64,000 nt of DNA from Thuidium tamariscinum (GCA_947034885.2 OX344750.2:2232001-2296000); one strand, 5' to 3'. Positions 24,016 to 37,148 are shown, numbered from the stretch's first letter. The notes: generated from the sequence alone by a model not told the origin. Program-made: numbers and translations.

Positions 24016-25008
24016 CGCCTCTACTCAGGCTTTCCTGAACAATCAGCACACGACTTGATCTTTATTTCCAACGCGGCCCTGTCACACTAGATATATGCCG
24101 CCATGGTGTCAGGTCGAAGGAAATCTGATACTGCACTTGTCGAGATTTGAATACTCCCCGTGAGGAAACGTGGGAGAGGAGACGATCGATGTGCTCTGGT
24201 AGGTGAGCCATAGATGGGCCAATTTGTGGAGTTGAGGATTCCATGTGGATACGAATTCACGATCTTCAGGCCGGGGAAGTGCGGTGCCGTATGGAAGTTA
24301 TACGATGGAAGTTATCTGTTGCATTGGATGATGCTGCTCATAAGGTTTCTGCATGTTGACAATCAAGCAATGCTTCAGGCGAGTGATGGTGGTACACCAG
24401 CAGGTCAAACCCTCTAACATAAGCTAATGTCCACTACCTACCCATTTGAAAAGTACGCCTGGAAATGAAAGGCAGAAGCAAGCAAGTAAGGTAGATGTAC
24501 CCTCGATATAATATTGGTAAGCACATCTAGATATGATCTTACGATAGTGCAAGGCAAAGCAAATATTTTCAAAGGTGCATTGATAGACATAACATTCAGT
24601 AGCCTTCATTGAGGTTGCCTTTCCCTCTCTGAAGGTCCTCATCCATCAAAAACATCCAAATGGGGAACTAAAGTGTAATAAAGAAGATTTGTTTTGCTAT
24701 TAATTGTATTATAGTTTTCTGTTGTGACCTTGGCACTGGCTAACTAGGTAGATTTCACTTCACCATCTAACAATTTCGACATATGTGACACATATCAATA
24801 GTTATTGATTTTGGTGTGGAATATTCCACATCATTTCATCAAACCAAAGGCAGGCTACAATGTTGCTACAAAACGTTATAGATACAATGGGGATTGCAAA
24901 TTTTTTTGTAACTTTATCTCTTGAATTGAAATTACTATCAAAATTTTGAAAGACAAAAGTTTGGCTTGATCCATGACCAACATCTAGAGTCACCCAATTT
25001 TGAACATT
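24016..25008. other. LTP upstream flank and spacer
   Basis: The first 400 bp are less AT-rich and may hold the promoter of the lipid-transfer-like gene. No TATA assignment was made. Short ORFs are unrecognised. Confidence 0.4.
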
Positions 25009-25579
25009 CATTAGAGAAATTTTGAACTCTCAAAGAGGCCTCTAAAATGGCCTCAATTGGGGTCCTCGATTGGATTTAAATGCGTACTTGTCAAATAAAG
25101 GACAATTTTTTTCCCCTATTTCCACCCATTTTGACATCATGATGTTTATAAAGGTACATGTTTTTTTATTGGATAATGGGACATTAGGTACTTCTTGTCA
25201 TTCAAATTTTAAGTACATTGAGGAATTGTTTTATTTGGAGAAGGACAAATTTGGTGCAATTAAGTACTAATGGCTCATATGTTTTTAGTACAATGAGTGA
25301 GACTTTTTTTTTTAATAAGATCATTGGTACTTCATGCTCATGATGTTTGCACCATGGAATACCTCTTATTGGACAATAGAACAATAGGTACTTTTTGTCA
25401 TTCAAGTCCTTGGTACAATAAATGAATTCTTTATTTAACAAATTCATAAATACTTGATGAATATTCACACAAGGTAGCGACACATATTGTGTACTAAGGC
25501 TATTATCTCTAGCGTTTAATAAGTAGCTTTGCATGTCAATTTCTAAGGGCCTCTTTGAGGGTTCAAAATTTCTCTAATG
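25009..25579. mobile_element. Long-TIR element with internal duplication, 571 bp
   Basis: Terminal inverted repeats of over 30 bp: the left begins CATTAGAGAAATTTTGAAC and the right ends with its complement, CAAAATTTCTCTAATG. The CATTAGAG start resembles the element at 41404-41686. Inside, about 100 bp beginning 'catgatgttt' near 25137 are repeated with changes near 25337. Phrases such as 'ttattgga.aat' and 'tttgtcattcaa' recur 200 bp apart. The ORFs are not conserved between the two halves. Confidence 0.8.
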
Positions 25580-26166
25580 CAAGAACTCCTATTCTGCTCA
25601 TTGCTTCCTATTTTTTGTACTCACTTATGTGTCATTAACTTATTGGTTGAAAAAGTACAAGTTTACACATATTTGAAGGAAAAAACAGAAATCCATTCTA
25701 ATCTTGGTTGGAAATAAGGTATCCTATTTATTGTTGATGAATACTTGAGTAGCCAATTAGTAATAGGTACATCTACCTCAATTGTAGGACTTTTGATTCT
25801 CCAATACTTGAAAAATGATCTTAACGAACAATTTTATGATTGAATGCATCATAAGCAACCAATGAGAGGTCAAGCAAGTTTTTTGAAGCAACCAATGAGA
25901 TTTGAGACATTTTGTGCTTCAAGGGTGCCCATGTGTGGCACTTTGATAAATGTTGTTTATCTGTATATAAGTACCAAGTCCATATTTTGTAATAATTCTG
26001 TCAATTTTTTAAAACAAACTTATATTCTTTGTGTGTATCAAAAATGAAATTGTGAGTAATCTAGAGTATGAATTGCCTTCACCAAATTCCGTGATGCTTT
26101 TCCTCTTGAATCAATACTAAGAAGGTTGAGTTTACGAATAGCTTTGTCTTGTCAAACCAAAAGCAA
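25580..26166. other. Spacer without recognised feature
   Basis: AT-rich. 'caaccaatgaga' recurs at 25857 and 25890. No gene is supported. Confidence 0.45.
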
Positions 26167-26396
26167 TTAATCCTTGAACGACGGACTGGTGACCGTGGAA
26201 ATCATGCATTTTGATTCCGTGTGACATCATCTACTTTGGAAAAGCCAAATATATTCATTGGAAGTCAAAGCCCTGTAGAAGATTTCCCCTTTCCACCCCT
26301 AAAACCGAGGACCAATAGTTGCACTTCCATTCTACAAGGGAAGATTCTCTCTCATTCTGCAGACGCAAAACATCCTCTTCGACGTTTAAGGGTTAA
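26167..26396 (+). mobile_element. Short TTAA-bounded element, 230 bp
   Basis: Starts TTAATCCTTGAACGACG and ends CGACGTTTAAGGGTTAA, with TTAA outermost on both sides. The interior matches 39460-39658 ('agaagatttccccttt.ca', 'aatagttgcacttc'). The 130-codon ORF 26221-26613 begins inside it and is not called. Confidence 0.65.
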
Positions 26397-27061
26397 ACAA
26401 CTTGAATTCAATGTAAAAATTGGTATTTTGAAAATTGAAAATAATACATCTCTTTTGCTTTTCAAGAGCCACCTCCTATACAAATTTATTAGTCGACAAT
26501 TCCAATTCTCCTCTTTTAATTATTGTACACTTTCCATACAAATTCTAAAATTTGATTTATCTTTTTCAAAAGGTTTGGCTAATTCAATTTGCTTGGAACT
26601 ACAATTTTTTTGAGAAAAATGTTGAGTATTACCAAGTTTTGAATGGAAGTTCATTGATCATATAAAACATACAATCTTTATAAGATGGAACTCCATTTTA
26701 GGTAGAAGCAACTAAAAAGGTGCATTTATAATTCATACACAATAGATTTTCCTTGAATTATTAATGAAAAGTGTCATGAAATTGGCCCCTTACTTATCTA
26801 CAATTAGTTGACTACTAATATTGTGAGATTTTGGTTTTAGTCTTTTAGATCCATATGACAATTTCAATAGTCTAGAGAGAGTTTCTATAGTAAGTATTCG
26901 CAAAATTTGCATGCCATATTTCAAAAATCTAATTTTTTTTCTTCTAAATTCATGATTTTCAATTGTTGAGAATATAAAATATTATTTTTAGGAAAAGGTG
27001 CCTCTAACTATTCTAAATTACTTATAATGACAATTTTAGGTGTTTTTGCACTATTGAGAAA
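26397..27061. other. AT-rich spacer
   Basis: No supported gene or repeat between two MITE relics downstream of the formin gene. Confidence 0.45.
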
Positions 27062-27342
27062 AAGGTACCCCCCAAAATGCACTAGTGACTCAAAAAACAC
27101 CATCATCACTCTACCAAAATCAACATATACCTATGTAGAAGATACAATTTAGGAACCTCTACCAAAAAAACTTTGACCCTTCATAACTTTTGCATCCCGT
27201 ATCCAAATGTCAAATTCTTTAGTGCATCGGAACCTCCTCACTTACTAACAAGAAAATATGAGAATTTGACCCATGTAATAATACAAAGTAGTAACTATGC
27301 ACAGCAGTGAGTTGTTGGATGTTACAAGCGCCACTTCTAGAA
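27062..27342. mobile_element. TA-type MITE, subfamily S1, decayed copy
   Basis: The left part AAGGTACCCCCCAAAATGCAC resembles S1 ends. The interior shares 'cataacttttgca...gtatccaaat' and 'gcatcggaac' with 36876-37148. The right end is unclear near 27342, close to the formin stop codon at 27469. The boundaries are uncertain. Confidence 0.5.
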
Positions 27343-27468
27343 ATGGTGCTTCCTCTATTTTGTGAGAAACGGAACAAGCGAAGATGGTACAAGAGCAAAC
27401 TAAGGGCCACAATCGGAGGCTCCATATCTAAGTTACAAGCTCTGTCCCCAAACCCACCCACTTGCAGT

Positions 27469-30400
27469 TTATTTCGCAGGCGAGATCGTCAGACTGAGGC
27501 GCTTGGAGGATGGCAAGTGGATGAGGGCACCAGCAGCAGCCCCCGGCGGCCTCGTGTTCATCACGTCCCTGCAAGCTTGCTCCAACATGGCCAGAAACTC
27601 ACGCATCACCACGAACACCTTCAAAGGCTGCGTGCTCTTCGCCGTATCCGCCTCGCCGTAGAAGTAAATACTGATATCCTTTACACTCGCTAAGACTAGC
27701 TCTAAGTCACTCTGCACGACACCCACCTCCGCCTCGGCCTCCGTGACGAACGCTATCATCTTCTCCCTGAACACATCATCCGTGAGCTCGTAAGTGGTGG
27801 CACTGTTTTCCACCACCGCAATCTCCTCTCGGGACACGCGTACTTTCTCCAAAGTGGCCTTCATGTCTTCCAAGCCCGCACTCAGCCTGCTCACTGCCGA
27901 ACCAAGGGCGACAATGTCCAAGCCCCCGGCCTTTCGGACATGATCGAGCTCCATGGGAATGCCTTTCACTACGTCCATGCCGATTTTCCTGAAGTCGTCT
28001 TTACTGTCGTCGTATTCCGAGGATGGTCTCTCCAACTCGGCTTCCATGCTTCGGGCGAAGTGTGAAAGAGGCGAGGAAGGAGAGGAAGCGCTGGTGGGAG
28101 TTGTGCAAGTGGAGCTCACGCTGGTGGGCGTGGTGACATCGTAGAATCCTGCCAAGCGCGCAGCGCGAGCTCCTTCGGCTTTGATGATCTCTTGGATCAC
28201 GAAGTGGAGGAGCGTCGTCTTCCCGTCCATGCCTTTCACATCCGCCAGCTTCAGAAGAGTGTCGAGCTTGAACGCTTTGGCGTCGCCTCGAAACGTGCCC
28301 ATGTTCAGACGGTTGCCGGTTTTCAGCACGACTTCCAGCAGTTTGGTGAAGGTGCGACTCCCCTTGAGCTCCTTGCAGGCCATCTTTACCATCCCAAGTC
28401 ATGGAGAGGAAATTAGAATTGGTCGGCATGAAAACCGGTAAATTGCAATAAGGTATGCCATTATGTTTTTGCCACAATTCACTTGAGTCTATTTGTTCCA
28501 CAATGCACCCATTGTTCACATGGAAATGTGCGCACCACTGATATTGATGGTGGCACAAGTAGGAATGGCTTCCCTTGCAAAAGATAGCAGCTTAGAGCTT
28601 GAAACTTGACATCATGGACCATTCATTAACCCTTGAAAGACCAAAGAATCATGGTTTTCAATTGATCAAGTTATGCACAAAAATAATTCAGACGACGCCA
28701 AACTGTACAATTATCACTAGAATCAATAATGACCATTGCAAGCATTGGCCAAAAGTAAAACAAAATTGAACAAAAGAAAGTCCAATGGAACAAACTCAAA
28801 GCGAGACACTACTTTCATTAACCCCTGGATCAGAACAGATGAGCTGAAGCGTGTTTTTCAATACCTCAAGTGCACGTATTGTCTCCCGCATGTGTTGAAG
28901 CTCTTCCTTGAACGAGGCCCTGTACAGCATGGCGTCCAGGCGCTCAAACGCGCTGGGAATCTGAAGAATTCCCTGAATGAAGCGATCTGCTGGACCCAGC
29001 AGGGTGGCGTCGCCTCGATACTCTTGGAACTTGGAAACCTCTTCCTCCGTGGGCGACATTTTCACCAGAAGCTCCAGCGTCTCCTGGCTTAGACCATCGC
29101 CTGGAATGGGAAGAAACGCACTCCTCAATCGCCGTGGCAAGAATAGAGAAGGGGATGCAACAAAGGTTGAGCACAAGACATCGAAATTTACGAGTTTTAA
29201 AACCACGAAGTGACCACACTAAAAACAGTAAAGTGCACTGATTGGAAGCTAAAAGTGTGTAAACGAAACTCACCCTCTATCAAAGCATCACAGACTTCAA
29301 CTCGTGATAAGCCGCGCGCGCGCAGTTGTATAGCAATGTTGTGAGCTTTCCTGGGATCGAGAATTTCATTCTTCTGCGAGGCAGCTGAAGAAGACGCAAA
29401 TCTCTTGACACTGCTAGCAGTGGCTCGTGACGACATACCAAACAAGTTCTCGATCATTTCCTCATCCAGACTGCATGCCACAGTAATCAAAGAGATCAGT
29501 CCCATCCCCTTCCACAAAATTCCATGTAGAGCGCTGCAATAAAACACGAACTATAGCTCTATGGTCTGTCTCAGATCACCCAAACTGCGATCCTTAAGTG
29601 CCCAGAGCTCAAAACACCAGGACTTGTTGCTAACAGAAATCAGGTTTCAGTGAGTCTCCAATTTCACAGAAAAAACCGGCATTTTATCAGTCAAATAATA
29701 TGGCTAACTTGAGAGATAAGATCAATCCAAGCAATCCCAAGACTTACTCCATGGAGTCGCTCATCTTATCCCACACAGTCCGTGAATCTGGTTTCAGCTT
29801 ATCCCAATGCAGAGGCTTCATCTTCTGTTGCCGTTTGCTCAACCGTGGCTCATTTTGAAACTCCTCCAAATTCTCTGCCAAATCTGGTCGTCCTGGTAAC
29901 GTCAAGGGCGTGAGCTTCGGCCTAGAGAGACCATTGCCTGAAACACCTACAGGCAGAGCTGGGGGTGGAGGAGAAGCAGGCGGTGTTTTAAGCTTCAGTG
30001 GCAAAGGAGGTGAAACAGGTGGCGATGGAGGAGGTGTAAGCTTTCGACTTGGAGGCGACAGAGGAGGAGGTGGAGGAGGTGGAGGAGGCCCAAACAACAG
30101 CTTCGTAGGCAATGCGGCTGATCTGTGAGGTGGTGGCGGTGGCGGTGGCGGAGGAGCTCCTGGAGCTTCAACAAGATCGCGAAACGAGAGAGGATTAGAG
30201 TTCGGGTTTCCATCCGAGAGAGCTGTGATTCCACGGCGAAGAGGAGGAGGAGGTGGTGGTGGAGGTGGCGGAGAAGGTGGCGCCCGAAATGGCACAGGAA
30301 GAGGAGGTGGTGGAGGAGCCGGACAGTAGCTTGCAATTGTCCATTTCGACTCCGCGTGCTTCATCGCCCGACGGAGCTCCTGCAACGTCTTCTCTGGCGC

Positions 30401-31447
30401 TTCATCGAGAGTCGCGGGGAGAGGGAGAGGAGGCGGAGGGGTGGAAGGGGGAACGATGAACGCCGGGTGGTGGAAATTGGCGTAGGAAAGGCGAGAGGGC
30501 TGTTTAGGGTTGGGGGCGGCAGTGAGGTTATGTCCTAAAGGGGAAGCAGGCAAGGAGATCGGGTGCGGTGTGAGAGGGGAAATCACTTTGGTGTCTTCGA
30601 TCTTACGTTCTCCTTTTAGATCCCAGCTTGTCACCAATTCTCGAAATGATTTGCGATGGTAAGATGGCAGGGAGAAGGTTCGCAGTTTCCATCTTCCCAG
30701 GTTTTTACGTGCTTCCATCTCCTTGGTCGGGGATGCGGCTATGGTGTGCGATCTGTTGAGGGTTCCGAGTAAGCTTGCCGAGTCGCTCTCTGCTTTCCTC
30801 TTGTGCTTGGGAGTGGAAACGCGAGTGAGAATCTCAATGTTGCCGAGCTCTTCTCGGCTGTAGCGCACTCCCATTTGGGAGCCTTCCTCGCCCGTGTAGA
30901 AAACCTCACCCTGGTGGGAAGAATCGGTCATGTGCTTGTCCCGGAAGCTCCCCGGGATGATCTTGTCCCTGGAGCGCCGCGCTTTCGGGTCGCGGGTGTA
31001 GACTGGAATGTCCACAATCCTTTCGTCAGATTTTGTGACAGAATCTCGAGCGCCATTGATTCCGCGCTTGGACTTGGCGTTACCATTGCGGTTCTGTTCC
31101 TCATCTGTAGACCAGTCTTCACGGATGTGGCTGGCGGCGTTTTGCATGTAGAAGTTTCGTTGCTCCTGTAAGGCCTTCTTGTAGAGGCTTCTCTTGTACC
31201 AGAAGTAAGCCACGGCGGTAATGACCAGGATGAGGAAGGCGGCGAGGATTCCCGCAATGCCAATCCATGAGATGGATATAGATGCCTGAGATTTGGCGGC
31301 AGGCAAAGTTCCCACCTCTGGAGGAGGCGCAAAATAGTCTGGAACTGCAGCAAGGGATTGAAATGGACTCGAAGCAGCTGCAACAGGAGCTCGTGATGGA
31401 GCGTTAACTGGAGCTTTGGCGATGGGCCCCCCCGTAGAATTTGACAT
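27469..31447 (-). CDS. Class I-type formin (FH1-FH2 actin nucleator) with N-terminal membrane anchor
   Basis: Four coding exons on the minus strand: 31447-29748, 29470-29274, 29100-28865 and 28383-27469. They join in frame to 1015 codons plus stop; introns are 277, 173 and 481 bp. Donors are GTAAGT, GTGAGT and the weaker GTATTG; all acceptors end in AG. Residues 1-56 are Pro/Ala-rich, and a transmembrane segment spans about 60-83 (ISWIGIAGILAAFLILVITA). A serine/basic linker follows, then FH1 proline runs (about 340-530) that bind profilin-actin. The FH2 domain (about 542-985) nucleates and caps actin filaments. Visible FH2 blocks are KPLHWDKLKP, LDEEMIENLF, ILDPRKAHNIAIQLR, YRGDATLLGPADRF, LKTGNRLNMGT and RGDAKAFKLDTLLKL. 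Plant class I formins link actin to the plasma membrane or wall. Oddity: no cleavable signal peptide precedes the anchor. The in-frame upstream stop TAG (31528-31526) leaves no earlier ATG in this exon, so a separate 5' exon may be missing. Confidence 0.94.
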
Positions 31448-33290
31448 GGTAGAAACCTTCGGAAAGTATTGAAACCCGTAAAAGTAAAGCTGGAAGCTCC
31501 AGAACGCAAGCTGCTCGCTGCATCGCTACTACAGAGCCCAAAACCGGCTTCTGTGATGTCAATTGGTTCATGGTTTTACTCTGCCTTCCGTTCACATCTT
31601 CCCCACACAACCCTGCCAACGATGCTTCTCTTTCTTTTGTCATAGAAAGCCACCATGCCACCGAAAAACATCAACCTCATAACGAAAAGCCACTTGCAGA
31701 CATAGAGCACCGACAGTGTCCAGATTATTGCACATTGCTATTCATGACATCCAGTACCGTTAAATGGGGTGTTTCCAAGATTGTCATTCCTGCAATCAGC
31801 ACATGCGTTCTTGTCAACACAACGAAAACCGCTCCCAGAGCATTTCACTACAGGATCTCGCGATCTCAGTAAGGATCGACCATACCTGCGCAAATATCTA
31901 AAAAACGATCTCCGCATTATCAAAAGAACCCCATTCCGCAAGCCTCTCTCCTCTGTGCGGGCATTCCGCACAATACAGTACACTTGCGCGCAACTTTTGA
32001 GAGAGAAGGTGGCCCGCCCGGAAAGGTTCACGAATTCAACGTAGAAACGGGAGATTCATTTCAAATTCGCAGGAGCAGAGAGAATCCCACACATACCCTT
32101 TCCAGAAACCGATCATCACAGTTATTTGAGACATCGCCCTCAAACAAGGAGCATCATTCTCGATGACGAAAACGTTACAAAGGCGACTGAGCTTCGATCC
32201 CGGGCGAGAGGATCGCTGCCCATTGCCGAGCTTTGCTAGCATTCTGATGAGATCTGCTTGCCAAACTGGATCTGAGACCACAACAGCCCTCTCAAAACAC
32301 CATCCGCATGAATCTCCACCTCCAAAGCTCAAGCTTGTAGCTCCTGCTTCTTCTACTAGCCACCAATGACGATGAATTTCGCCATCATTCGATCCACATG
32401 GTCTGTCAACGAAAACTCAAATACACACACACATGCACAGCAAAAGCAAACCGCAAGATTTGACGAGGCCGTGAGTTCCACGTACTGGGAAGTTGGGAGT
32501 GGAGTCGTCTCTCTGGTTCGGTTGTGTGTCTCAGGTTCTGTCCCAGCAAAACCAACTCACTGGGCGTTACCGTGTTCTGTTCCCCACGACCGACCTCCAA
32601 TGCAGAAGGTCGTGATTTTTTTTTATGAATCTCTTGCGTAAGTTCTGCGACCCAGGCGGGAAAACGAGTGACGACGGTTCTACCGAGGTCCCGCGATGTG
32701 CATTATGAGTGAGCGGTGCCTTTCGTTATTAGAAAGAGGAGAGTACCGTAGTAATAACAGGGGACTAACTTTAGGACGTGAGCAGTTTCCTTCGGCTCTC
32801 GGCGCATTTCCGGGACACCTGGAGGGGATAGCAACTCTATCAGACCATTGCCCGTCAGTGAGGACGGGCATTCAGTTACAAGAGAGCCGGTCGAAATCTA
32901 GAATTTTCGAATTTGGAAAAAAAAAATTTAATTTAAATATATATATATATATATAATTTTCTTAAGGCCTAAAGGAGAATATACTGGTTGGTCCCAAAAA
33001 ATGTAGGATTTTAGCCGGTTAAGCTAAAATTTCTTCTCAACTCGTGTTGCCCGTCAAAGACATGGAAATGAACATTAGATATGGAAATGAACATCAATCA
33101 TAAAGCGTAAGTAGCCAATTTAATGGCTTACACAAAATCAAATGTTCTAAAGCTCCTAATTAATCCTAAAAGGACCTAAAAGCCCTTTTGTGGTCACATA
33201 GCATGAGGCTAAATATTGGTTGTATAGAGAAACCCTTAGGCCTTTCTAGGACTAATGTAAGGGGAAAGACAAAGGACAAAAACTAATTAA
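31448..33290. promoter_or_regulatory. Formin upstream region
   Basis: Moderately GC-rich to about 32900, then AT-rich. It probably contains the 5' UTR and promoter of the minus-strand formin gene, and perhaps a short N-terminal exon. ORFs here (for example 32036-32332 and 31404-31661, minus) carry no recognisable signal peptide. An (AT) run of about 10 repeats lies at 32936-32955. Confidence 0.4.
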
Positions 33291-33534
33291 TGTTTTGGAA
33301 AGTTAGTTCATTGTTAGCTTGTGAAAACATTGGAAAAAAGGAGTGAAAAAATGTTTTGGAAAGTTAGTTCATTGTTAGCTTGTGAAAACATTGGAAAAAA
33401 GGAGTGAAAAAATGTTTTGGAAAGTTAGTTCATTGTTAGCTTGTGAAAACATTGGAAAAAAGGAGTGAAAAAATGTTTTGGAAAGTTAGTTCATTGTTAG
33501 CTTGTGAAAACATTGGAAAAAAGGAGTGAAAAAA
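33291..33534. repeat. Perfect tandem array, 61 bp x 4
   Basis: Units begin TGTTTTGGAAAG at 33291, 33352, 33413 and 33474. The four copies appear identical over their 61 bp, total 244 bp. Lack of divergence implies a recent expansion, or a repeat that continues to slip. Exactly identical copies are also prone to assembly error in copy number. There is no coding potential. Confidence 0.95.
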
Positions 33535-36500
33535 TCTCTTCTATATTGTTTAGTGGAAAGAAAAAATAGAATAAAAAAGGGACTTGTCATATATGTATAG
33601 CAACCAACAACAACAAACAAACAAACCAGGGCCTATAGCATGTATAGCAACCAACAACAAAACCACCCTAGACCTTTGAACTTGGGTAAAATGTTGAAAT
33701 TTACTATTTAATTTATAACAAATGGAAATTTTTAACTCAATCACTTGAATAAAAGACATTTAATAAACTATATAAAAACTAAAATAAAATCAACAATCTA
33801 TAAATAAGAAGAAAGTTTTTACTTAGAGACTTAAGTAGGTCTCTAAGGTTTGTGTACATAAAGTAGTACAACCAAACTATGTTCTATCTTCTTGTAGTGT
33901 AGATGGGAGAAGTGGATACTTACAAAATTGAATTATTGGGGGTAATCTTTGCTTTTGAAAGATACAACCAATGAAATTCTACTTACAATGTGTAAAATCC
34001 AATTGTAAAAAATTGTTCACTTTTAAACCAATTCAAGAATGCTAAATGAATCTTGAATCTTGTTCTAATTTCCAAATTACAACAACCAAGGATAATGTAG
34101 ACAATTTACTAAAATGAACCACACTCTTTATGTAGTTGTTTGGCCTTTGTCCTTTGATTGTGGTAGTGTTCCGAGGTGGTGTTACTTTACATGAGTTAAG
34201 TATTGGGCTTATTCCTTTTGTTTAAAAGTATAACAAAAACTTGTAAATAGAATAATGGAAGTTAATCTTCAAGACCTCAAATGAACAAGGTGATTTTCAT
34301 ATGCAATGTTCATCCAAATTTAAATTTGGTAAATTATTTCTTTAACTCTTGTAACCTTAGAACGTTGTTGAAGACACAATTGTCCTTTTGATGACTTTAT
34401 CTAAGATTTTAGAATGTTAATAAACATTTTTTCATCAAATTTTATTTTAAAAAACGCTTGGATACATTTTTAGCAAGTTATATTGCAAAATCCCTCATTA
34501 TGATATTGTTGACTTTTCTAAAGAAGAAGATGCTTAATTCTACAAATCACCATTGTATTTTTGTAATTTTTTGCTAATTACTCTGGATGTAAATTTCAAA
34601 CATAAAAATGATATTTTTTGAATTTAAGTCCAATTAGTGGGTTGAAGTTTAACAAGTTCAATTCTATTGCCATTGAAAATTTTGGAAAATTCATACATTT
34701 CAATATTTTAGAGCACAAGCTTGTAAAGATGATTTGTTAATGTTGTTAATTTAGAATGACACAATACCTTTGGTCTATACTATGATGTTATATACTATAA
34801 TGTATATCTATGGTAAAAATTTCAAATAATTTTACTTAATTTTGTATTTGATATAAAATTTCTTCTTTTTTTCAAAAAATTAATTATAACTTCAATTTTT
34901 TTAAATTGGAAATTCTATGACTTGTAGTAGACAAATGACTTCATCCTTAAAAATTAAATATAAAAAATTTCATTCATATCTAATTGTAGCAAACAAAGTG
35001 ACAATTAGTAAGGCTTAGAGTCATTGGTCATGCATAGGTTCATACTTTCATAATTAAAGATCTTGAAATCAGTGCCTTATATTTTGACAATATATTTAAC
35101 TTTGTAGTAGCTCTACAAACACAAAATATGTGATGGATGACAAAAAGAAACTTTAAATATTTGATAGAAATGTAGATCTTCATCCTTGGAATTTTGTCTA
35201 ATATAGGAAGGTATTGTACAATAGTTTGACCTCCAATGAGTGTTCTTGCATTATTTTATACTTCACACAATATCAAAAATGATGTTTTCCATAGTTACTA
35301 GGCTCCCAATGTTTAAAGGTCAATCCCTTTATGGATAGCCTTGTTATTGACAAAGTAGCTCAAAGAATGTTGCATGAAATTTTAGGATATAAGCTTGACT
35401 ATTTAATTGAGTAGGTCATCAATCAAATAAATGAGAGTGATCATCTTTGTATGATATGAAAACAAGGGGAGTTTTTTGTTCATGTAGTGTTCACTATTAC
35501 CTTTTCTATATGGGTAAAGGCTCTAGGCTTTTCATGATCCAACCTATAGACCAAACAATTTTTCTTTGTGCAAATAAAAAAAAATGAAATGTATTGCACC
35601 TATGCAACAAATATGTGAGACTTACATGTATATGATTACAATAAGCCCATCTAATAAAAGATTCGTTGACTACTATACTGACAATTTTGATTATTCCAAT
35701 GTAAGAACCCTCAATTGTTAGATTATTTTTTATGTAATTGAAATTTTATTTTGATTTGGGAAAAAAATAACTTGGATTGCCACAACTCATAACATTTAGT
35801 AGCCTCCATGCCCATTGCCTTTCCTTCAAACACCTTATTCATTACATTGAATCTCCACCTACCCTCTTGATGAAGTATTGTTGGGTGTGAAATATTCCCC
35901 ACAATTTATTGTAAAAGCTAGTATTTGGAAAGAGTTTGAGCTCAACTAGCTAATACCCCTAATTTTCTATTAGATACAATTTTTTCATTTATAATCTTAG
36001 GTCTATTCTTTGTAGACAATTTTATTTAAAGTAAATTTTTTTTAACTAATGACCAATAATTTGTTTGAAGTTTTGATTTTTTGTCGATTATTTTTGAAAA
36101 ATGAACCGACTTTTTTGCAAGTTTTTTTCCCCTAACAATTTATCATCAATTGGCACCAAACCAATGGGCCCACCACCAAGCCTTTAGAACATGAACAATA
36201 AAATTTTGGATGAGATTGCCAAAAAAACTTCAAATTAAAGAGTTTTTTTTGATGAAATTGCAAGATTGCAAATGAAAATATAATTATGGATATGAGTGAT
36301 ATGTACTTTTGTGATATTTTCTATCCAATATATAGATGAATGTTGAAATTTGAAGCACTACTCTAAAATTTAATATCACCACTTTGACACCTCGTAAAAA
36401 ATGAAAAAATAAAACCATGTTTTTTGTTGGCTCTCTCCATGTTCATTGTGTACAACCAAGGCAGTGACAATGTGTTCTATTAAGGTATTGAATATTACAC

Positions 36501-36543
36501 TTTGGAGACTAAGGAGTGACCTCTTCAATCACATAAGTTATAA
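33535..36543. other. AT-rich intergenic DNA
   Basis: About 3 kb with stops in all frames and no ORF of note. A phrase 'agcaaccaacaacaa' recurs at 33599 and 33646. No element ends were identified. Confidence 0.5.
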
Positions 36544-36869
36544 AGGAAGAGGTTCTAAAAGCAAGCACACTCTAAAATGGAACATCTCCTTAAATATACT
36601 CTACATGTATATGTTGCTTTTTCATAGCTTTTAGCAATGTACAAACATTGTACATTTTAGGAGGTGCTCCATTTTAAAACCTTATATCACTTCAACTTCA
36701 AAATTGTATAACTAATTCCACAAAGCTCCAAAAAATATGAAACAACTTGTGTTAAATGTCAATTCCACTTGTCTATTAAGGAAAACTTACTGAAAAATAT
36801 TTCAAGATGTTTCACCTCCCCAAAACTCAAGTCCAACCATTAGATGCTCCATTTATGAACCTCCTCCCT
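36544..36869. mobile_element. TA-type MITE, subfamily S2, copy 2
   Basis: Ends AGGAAGAGGTTCTAAAAGC and ATGAACCTCCTCCCT. The interior shares the S2 layout ('gtacattttaggaggtgctcc', 'ataactaatt', 'tcaattccacttgtct'). It lies only 6 bp from the S1 element that follows. The ORF at 36446-36634 overlaps its left end and is not called. Confidence 0.7.
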
Positions 36870-36875
36870 CTAATA

Positions 36876-37148
36876 AGGTAGGTACACCCAAAATGGCACC
36901 TAACCTTAAAGTGCCCTGTACAACATGCATACATTTTCAAAATCAGTCATGTACCCAGACTGTAGATGATGCTTTCAGAAACACACTTTGACTGTTAATA
37001 ACTTTTGCATACGGTATCCAAATCCACTATTATTTGGTGCGTTGGAACATGCTTTCACTCACCAACAAGACTGTAAAAAAGTCTGAACAACGTAATAACA
37101 GGAACTAGGCACAGTATGAAAAACTGGCGCTTTTGGGTGTACCTACCT
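36876..37148 (-). mobile_element. TA-flanked MITE, subfamily S1, copy 2
   Basis: A 273-bp element with ends AGGTAGGTACACCCAAAA and TTTTGGGTGTACCTACCT, flanked by TA on both sides. It has the same length as the copy at 37781-38053, in reverse orientation. This fits a Stowaway-like MITE. Confidence 0.9.

Noticed and set aside
23661-24090. Plus-strand ORFs of 101 and 128 codons over the lipid-transfer-like gene
   Set aside because: The minus strand has a signal peptide and the full eight-cysteine pattern; the plus-strand frames have no recognisable domain.
26221-26613. 130-codon ORF
   Set aside because: It starts inside a TTAA-bounded repeat, and the homologous copy at 39.5 kb does not preserve the frame.
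29910-30538. Gly/Trp/Arg-rich plus-strand ORFs
   Set aside because: Shadows of the proline-coding FH1 region of the formin gene on the opposite strand.
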